From contig CAIYVS010000506.1 in the NCBI GenBank assembly GCA_903929655.1, positions 1-9,869 on the forward strand: a DNA stretch of 9,869 bases, in the 5' to 3' direction. Below the pieces are notes generated by a model. That model saw only the letters and a list, made by a program, of their open reading frames with translations. It had not been told where the DNA came from and did no database searches. This DNA comes from an uncultured Bacteroidota bacterium. Its GTDB lineage: Bacteria; Bacteroidota; Bacteroidia; Chitinophagales; Chitinophagaceae. Positions 6,430-9,869 of the stretch are shown piece after piece (position 1 is the first letter of the stretch; every line of letters starts with the position of its first letter). A program made the translations under genes and the position numbers.

Positions 6430-6708
6430 TCAGTTTGAAATTTCAGGTTTAATTATCTTCATTTTGAATGCTATCATGCCGATAGAAACTATTAGAGATA
6501 CTAAACTTATAATTTCACACTCCATCAGTTGATTACATAAATTATCTCCAGTAACTGTGGAAATACAAGTGTTTTCAAATGTAGTTTCATATTTTAAACT
6601 GACCATGGTATTAATTATGCCCCAGCCATTTAGCAAACACGATATAATAGCAATAGTAAAAAATGAATAGTAAAATATTCTTTTGGTTCTTTGTTGCATA
6701 TTAAACAC
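6430..6708 (-). CDS. Small membrane protein of unknown function, 92 aa
   Basis: Two hydrophobic segments are clear: residues about 11-34 (IFYYSFFTIAIISCLLNGWG) and about 65-86 (EIISLVSLIVSIGMIAFKMK). The loop between them (about 30 residues) contains two cysteines (Cys48, Cys58), with a third in the second segment region (Cys64). The N-terminus is basic (QQRTKR), suggesting it faces the cytoplasm and that the loop is periplasmic. The start may be Met1 (6708) or Met4 (6699); nothing decides between them. It is divergent from aroQ and transcribed towards xerD, about 100 bases from it. No family is recognised, and it could be lineage-specific. Base composition is more AT-rich than xerD or fmt. 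Confidence 0.6.
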   Translation of the reverse strand: MFNMQQRTKRIFYYSFFTIAIISCLLNGWGIINTMVSLKYETTFENTCISTVTGDNLCNQLMECEIISLVSLIVSIGMIAFKMKIIKPEISN

Positions 6709-6785
6709 TCAATTGCATTAAGATATAAAGGTAAAGAATCTCTTTTTGCAGTTCCTAAAACTTAATTTACAAATTCCAAATTACT

Positions 6786-6793
6786 TATCTTGG
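6786..6793 (+). promoter_or_regulatory. Possible -7 element (TATCTTGG) for aroQ
   Basis: It matches TAnnTTTG in all but one of the six fixed positions and lies 17 bases before the aroQ ATG, so any leader would be very short. No convincing -33 TTG is at the right distance. A weaker minus-strand match, TACCTTTA (6726-6733), faces the small membrane-protein gene. Both are tentative. Confidence 0.25.
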
Positions 6794-6809
6794 CATTAAA
6801 ATACAGACA

Positions 6810-7259
6810 ATGTTACATCTTGCGATCATTAATGGCCCCAACCTTAACTTACTTGGCACTCGTGAACCTCATATATATGGCAATATGAGCTTTGAACAAT
6901 ATTTTGCTCAATTAAAAAATCACTTCTCCTCTGTAAAACTTGACTACTATCAAAGCAATGTAGAAGGCGAACTGATCAATTATATGCAAAGCTGTATGGG
7001 CAAGGTGCAGGGAATTATTCTGAACGCAGGTGCTTACGGGCACAGCAGTATTGCTATTGCGGACGCTATTTCTGCCATTAATATTCCTACTGTAGATGTG
7101 CATATTTCCAACATGCTGGCACGCGAGGATTTTCGTAAAACATCATTTATTGCATCAAAATGCCTTGGCTCCATAAGCGGTCTTGGCATGACTGGCTATG
7201 CATTGGCAATACAGTATTTTATTGATAAGTCAATTGACAATAAGTCGCCTGACCAATGA
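6810..7259 (+). CDS. aroQ: Type II 3-dehydroquinate dehydratase AroQ, 149 aa
   Basis: Third step of the shikimate pathway: dehydrates 3-dehydroquinate to 3-dehydroshikimate; cytoplasmic, normally a dodecamer. The type II signature is complete. INGPNLNLLGTREPHIYG (7-24) holds Arg18 on the flexible lid and the catalytic Tyr23. QSNVEGELI (48-56) follows, then NAGAYGHSSIAIADA (72-86) with Asn72 and His78, HISN with His98, and EDFRKTS with Arg109. Length is normal for the family (about 140-150). Gly77 stands where most members have Thr (NxGAYTHTS), a mild variation. The start at 6810 is fixed by the MLHLAIINGPN beginning. It is divergent from the small membrane protein and close to xerD, a neighbourhood I recall from other Bacteroidota. 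A hairpin follows, shared with fmt. Confidence 0.95.
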   Translation: MLHLAIINGPNLNLLGTREPHIYGNMSFEQYFAQLKNHFSSVKLDYYQSNVEGELINYMQSCMGKVQGIILNAGAYGHSSIAIADAISAINIPTVDVHISNMLAREDFRKTSFIASKCLGSISGLGMTGYALAIQYFIDKSIDNKSPDQ

Positions 7260-7273
7260 AAAATCTACCCTAC

Positions 7274-7309
7274 CCCGTCTGACCGCTAAGAAGCGGTGCT
7301 GACGGGTTT
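7274..7309. terminator. Hairpin between convergent aroQ and fmt
   Basis: The outer arms CCCGTC (7274-7279) and GACGGG (7301-7306) and the inner arms ACCGCT (7282-7287) and AGCGGT (7292-7297) pair perfectly around the loop AAGA, with a small internal bulge. The T-run is short on both sides (TTTAAAT on plus; none close on minus). It lies in the gap between two convergent stop codons, so a bidirectional terminator is the likely role. Confidence 0.65.
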
Positions 7310-8240
7310 AAATCCTGAAACCACGTAGAAAAGAAACAATATCCATTTTCTTTTTGCCTTCCATCTGCAGTTCATCTATATATAGCCATCCATCAGCAGC
7401 CGCAAACCTAAGAAAGGTCTTTCCGTCTGTATCATAGGCTCCCGCTTGCTTTAGCGTTTGTTCAATAAGAAAATGAGACTGAAAGATTTTTATATTCTTG
7501 TCAGCCAGGCTTGTAAATGCGGCCGGGTAAGGCGACAGACCTCTTACCAGGTTATGTATGCTCTCCGCTCCTTTATTCCAGTCTATATGAAGATGCTCTT
7601 TGAAGATTTTGGGAGCATGTTTTAGTTCGGCCTGCGTAATTTTGTCCTGGGGAATCTCATGAATGCTATTGTCTGCTATGCCATGAATGGTCCTAACTAA
7701 AAGTTCCGCTCCTGCCTGCATTAATTTATCATGCAAGGTGCCTGCATTGTCTTCGGGTTCGATGCTTACCTTTTGCTGCAATAGGATATTACCTGTATCT
7801 ATCTCATGCTGCAATTTAAAAGTTGTTACCCCTGTTTCTTTTTCTCCGTTTATGATAGCCCAATTTATCGGCGCCGCCCCCCTGTATTGAGGCAATAAGG
7901 AAGCGTGTACATTTATGGTCCCCATGTAGGGCATATTCCATACTTTTTCAGGCAGCATACGAAAAGCTACCACAACATGCAGATCTGCCCGATAAGCAGC
8001 TAATTCATTTATAAACCCCTCCTCTTTTAGTTTAAGCGGTTGTAAAACCTGGATTGCATGGGTTTGAGCATATATTTTTACTGCTGAAGACTGTAATTGC
8101 ATACCCCTTCCGGCGGGTTTATCGGATGCTGTTACCACACATACTATATTGGCGCCTGCTTCAACCAAAGCCTTCAGCGAACCTACCGCAAAATCCGGGG
8201 TGCCAAAAAACACTATTTTCAAATGTTCAAATTTCATCAT
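7308..8240 (-). CDS. fmt: Methionyl-tRNA formyltransferase Fmt, 310 aa
   Basis: Transfers a formyl group from 10-formyltetrahydrofolate to initiator Met-tRNA; cytoplasmic. The N-terminal formyltransferase domain (about 7-190) begins KIVFFGTPDFAVGSL and carries the catalytic Asn110 and His112 (INVHASLLPQYRGAAPINWA) and Asp148 (HEIDTGNIL). The SLLP signature is at 114-117. The C-terminal OB-like domain (about 213-306) shows IDWNKGAESIHNLVRGLSPY and PAAFT. Length matches the family (about 310-320). Two adjacent ATGs (8238-8240 and 8235-8237) are both possible starts, with no clear Shine-Dalgarno. It is divergent from the sigma-factor operon with a gap of about 110 bases and convergent with aroQ. 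Confidence 0.95.
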   Translation of the reverse strand: MMKFEHLKIVFFGTPDFAVGSLKALVEAGANIVCVVTASDKPAGRGMQLQSSAVKIYAQTHAIQVLQPLKLKEEGFINELAAYRADLHVVVAFRMLPEKVWNMPYMGTINVHASLLPQYRGAAPINWAIINGEKETGVTTFKLQHEIDTGNILLQQKVSIEPEDNAGTLHDKLMQAGAELLVRTIHGIADNSIHEIPQDKITQAELKHAPKIFKEHLHIDWNKGAESIHNLVRGLSPYPAAFTSLADKNIKIFQSHFLIEQTLKQAGAYDTDGKTFLRFAAADGWLYIDELQMEGKKKMDIVSFLRGFRI

Positions 8241-8304
8241 AGAACTTGCAAAGCTAATACCTAAGCCAACAAAAACATATAAAAACTACCCCATTAAACT
8301 ATAG

Positions 8305-8327
8305 TAGTCTAATTTAGTCTATATTTT
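8305..8327 (+). promoter_or_regulatory. Direct repeat TAGTCTA x2 overlapping a possible -7 element before the sigma-factor gene
   Basis: TAGTCTA occurs at 8305-8311 and again at 8315-8321, ten bases apart, about one turn of the helix. The second copy runs into TATATTTT (8320-8327), one base off the Bacteroidota -7 consensus. The position, about 25 bases before the sigma-factor ATG in a divergent gap, suits a promoter with an operator or an alternative-sigma element. This is inference from pattern and place only. Confidence 0.35.
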
Positions 8328-8351
8328 AACGGTATATACTAAGCGCCTCCT

Positions 8352-8903
8352 ATGGCAGAATACACGGATGAGTACCTTTTGGTGGCATCTTTTAAAGACG
8401 AAAAAACACGCGATAAAGCCTTTACACAACTGGTGCAAAAATACCAGGAACGATTGTATTGGCATGTACGCAGGATGGTAGTGGAACATGAGGATGCGAA
8501 CGACATATTGCAAAATATATTTATAAAAGTATGGAAAAACCTGTCAGAGTTCAGGCAGGAATCCAACTTATATACTTGGCTATACCGGATAGCCACTAAT
8601 GAAACCCTGACCTGGATAAACCAGCAAAAACGACATGTCTCCGTTTCATTAAGTGACAACGAGGACGTATTTTCGGAGAAATTAACGGCACAGAAAGGAT
8701 TTGATGCCAATAAACTGGAATGGCGTTTGCAGCAGGCAATTCAATCCTTACCGGAAAAACAACGCATCGTTTTTAACCTGCGTTACTATGACGAAATGCC
8801 TTATGAAGAAATGGCGATAGTGCTGGCAACCTCGGCAGGGGCCTTAAAAGCATCCTATCACCATGCAGTTAAAAAAGTAGAAAGCTATATTATTAACAGT
8901 TAA
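8352..8903 (+). CDS. ECF-type RNA polymerase sigma factor, 183 aa
   Basis: Two-domain sigma-70 family factor that directs RNA polymerase to a stress or envelope regulon. The sigma-2 domain (about 22-90) shows AFTQLVQKYQERLYWHVRRM, the core-binding stretch DANDILQNIFIKVWKNL (48-64) and the -10 recognition part SNLYTWLYRIATNETLTWIN (71-90). The linker (91-120) is acidic and unstructured. The sigma-4 domain (about 124-178) shows LPEKQRIVFNLRYYDEMPYE (133-152) and the helix-turn-helix MAIVLATSAGALKASYHHAV (154-173). There is no sigma-3 domain, so it is group 4. The start at 8352 gives the usual N-terminus. It begins a plus-strand unit with the next two genes (gaps of 50 and 18 bases). Which ECF subgroup it belongs to cannot be told by eye. 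Confidence 0.93.
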   Translation: MAEYTDEYLLVASFKDEKTRDKAFTQLVQKYQERLYWHVRRMVVEHEDANDILQNIFIKVWKNLSEFRQESNLYTWLYRIATNETLTWINQQKRHVSVSLSDNEDVFSEKLTAQKGFDANKLEWRLQQAIQSLPEKQRIVFNLRYYDEMPYEEMAIVLATSAGALKASYHHAVKKVESYIINS

Positions 8904-8953
8904 AAAGGCAAAAAAAATTAAACTTAAAAGATTTGACATAGTCAGAACATTGT

Positions 8954-9634
8954 ATGGAACGCAGAAATGAAATATCAGATGAATTAGTAAGCCTGGGTAG
9001 CTCCCTTGCTACTATGCCGCGTACTATGCCATATATGGTACCGGAAAATTATTTTGACACACTCTGTTCAGACCTTGTACAAAACATCCATTCATTGCAG
9101 CATAGTGACCCTGTCCTTTTATCCATTAAAGACAATCCATACGCTGTACCACAACATTATTTTGAACAGTTCCCGGCACAGGTACTTGCGCATGTTAAAG
9201 AAAACTCCGGCAGTTTAAAAGCAAGTCCCTTTACTGTGCCACAGGCTTATTTTAACAACTTGCCTGCTCAAATGCTGGATGCGGCTAAGGCATCTGAACA
9301 TAAAAAGAAAACAACAATACTTTCTTTATACGGAAAGCCTTTGAATTATATCAAATGGGCTGCGGCAGCAATATTGATTGCTGCACTTGGGTTCGGATCA
9401 TTTAAATATTTTGCACAACAACAGCCCGTCAATTCCGAAACAGCAATACTTGCAAAAATACCGGACAGTGTGCTGAATGATTATGCTCAACAAAATTTTG
9501 ATGATTTTGATGTTTATATGAATGTAAATAATTTAGTAGCGAGCAATAATGATAAGTACACCCGGCAACTAAGCCCTCAGGACATTGAACAGTATTTTGA
9601 TGAGATAGGTCTGGGTGAAAAAAATATTGATTAG
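8954..9634 (+). CDS. Single-pass membrane protein with three VPxxYF repeats; putative anti-sigma factor, 226 aa
   Basis: It directly follows the sigma-factor gene. The N-terminal half, expected to be cytoplasmic, holds three related segments: MPYMVPENYFDTLCSDLV (25-42), NPYAVPQHYFEQFPAQVL (61-78) and SPFTVPQAYFNNLPAQML (91-108), with the common core P(Y/F)xVPxxYF. A basic stretch (HKKKT) precedes a membrane span at about 135-152 (WAAAAILIAALGFGSF). The C-terminal part (about 153-226) is acidic and Asn/Gln-rich, ending SPQDIEQYFDEIGLGEKNID, and would be periplasmic. There is no zinc anti-sigma motif (HxxxCxxC; only Cys38 is present), so it is not a ZAS-type protein. Position, topology and size fit an anti-sigma factor; the repeats could contact the sigma factor. 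This role is inferred from context, with no recognised family behind it. Confidence 0.75.
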   Translation: MERRNEISDELVSLGSSLATMPRTMPYMVPENYFDTLCSDLVQNIHSLQHSDPVLLSIKDNPYAVPQHYFEQFPAQVLAHVKENSGSLKASPFTVPQAYFNNLPAQMLDAAKASEHKKKTTILSLYGKPLNYIKWAAAAILIAALGFGSFKYFAQQQPVNSETAILAKIPDSVLNDYAQQNFDDFDVYMNVNNLVASNNDKYTRQLSPQDIEQYFDEIGLGEKNID

Positions 9635-9635
9635 T

Positions 9636-9642
9636 AAAGGAA
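9636..9642 (+). promoter_or_regulatory. Ribosome binding site AAAGGAA for the last gene
   Basis: This purine tract lies 10 bases before the ATG at 9653 and just after the stop of the preceding gene. It is one of the few recognisable Shine-Dalgarno-like sequences in the window, and it supports both the start and translation within the operon. Confidence 0.45.
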
Positions 9643-9652
9643 ATATAAAGTA

Positions 9653-9844
9653 ATGAAAAAGTTTTTGTGCATAGCGATTATTAGTTTACTTGCCATCAGT
9701 GTTTTCGGGCAGTCTCAAAGGAGACCGTTTGAACGTGTTCATGCTGCAAAGCTTGCTTATATTACAGACAGGATACAACTTACCAGGACCCGGGCCGAAG
9801 GGAGTTTGTCGTGCCGGCGAGGATTGCCGCAGGAACCGTGTTAG
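9653..9844 (+). CDS. Small exported periplasmic protein, frame broken near the right edge
   Basis: Residues 1-20 form a signal peptide (MKKFLCIAIISLLAISVFGQ), probably cut near VFG-Q. The mature part begins SQRRPFERVHAAKLAYITDRIQLT, much like the start of small periplasmic helical proteins often found behind sigma/anti-sigma pairs in Bacteroidota (KLxxITxxLxLT then xxQAExFxPVY). After Thr44 the expected pattern fails: RTRAEGSLSCRRGLPQEPC, then a stop at 9842-9844, only 63 residues in all where about 150 would be usual. The bases from about 9785 are GC-richer than their surroundings, and a different frame (from about 9819) gives EDCRRNRVSNMK, which would suit such a helical protein better. A frameshift, or sequence errors at the end of the contig, is likely. 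It would be the third gene of the sigma-factor operon. Confidence 0.55.
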   Translation: MKKFLCIAIISLLAISVFGQSQRRPFERVHAAKLAYITDRIQLTRTRAEGSLSCRRGLPQEPC

Positions 9845-9869
9845 CAATATGAAAACATAGATTGCAAGA

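Noticed and set aside
8339..8710. Minus-strand coding region opposite the sigma factor
   Set aside because: It is Cys/Ser-rich with no motif and lies antisense to the sigma-2 domain; it is a shadow frame.

Overview
Most of this window (about 1080 to 9869) reads as a chromosome of the Bacteroidota, probably of the Chitinophagaceae/Sphingobacteriia kind. The evidence is a secreted protein with a type IX secretion (T9SS) C-terminal sorting domain, candidate promoters of the Bacteroidota TAnnTTTG type, poor Shine-Dalgarno sequences, and a divergent xerD/aroQ pair, which I recall as common in this phylum. The first ~1080 bases look different. They are visibly richer in A+T and hold, on the minus strand, the end of dapF followed by mtaB, an order typical of Alphaproteobacteria and, with this composition, suggestive of a Rickettsiales-like or other AT-rich intracellular lineage. 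The two parts meet inside dapF, at about 1076-1084, with a gene broken on each side and no mobile element. A chimeric contig (assembly or amplification artefact) is the most economical reading; a real horizontal insertion is the alternative.

Layout. 1-808 (-): MtaB tRNA methylthiotransferase, running off the left edge. 839-1081 (-): last 80 residues of DapF. 1078-1419 (+): C-terminal part of an outer-membrane beta-barrel protein with no start. 1416-3013 (-): a two-gene unit made of a DegT-family PLP/PMP enzyme and a small membrane protein joined by a one-base stop/start overlap. 3197-5365 (+): a large T9SS-exported surface protein with a split dockerin and a cohesin-like domain, closed by a strong terminator. 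5420-6328 (-): XerD recombinase, with a heptamer tandem repeat just before its start. 6430-6708 (-): small two-helix membrane protein. 6810-7259 (+): AroQ dehydroquinase. 7308-8240 (-): Fmt. 8352-9844 (+): an ECF sigma factor, a membrane protein that is a plausible anti-sigma factor, and the start of a small exported protein whose frame breaks near the right edge.

How the genes relate. xerD, aroQ and fmt are housekeeping genes (chromosome dimer resolution, shikimate pathway, initiator tRNA formylation). The sigma/membrane/periplasmic trio at the right looks like an envelope stress-response operon. The DegT enzyme has histidine where aminotransferases carry the PLP-binding lysine, so it is more likely a sugar 3-dehydratase of the ColD/RfbH kind than an aminotransferase. 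I see no CRISPR array, insertion sequence, tRNA or rRNA, and nothing I would call a wholly new system. The points most worth following are the junction, the His-for-Lys DegT enzyme, the dockerin-plus-cohesin surface protein, and the triple-repeat putative anti-sigma factor.
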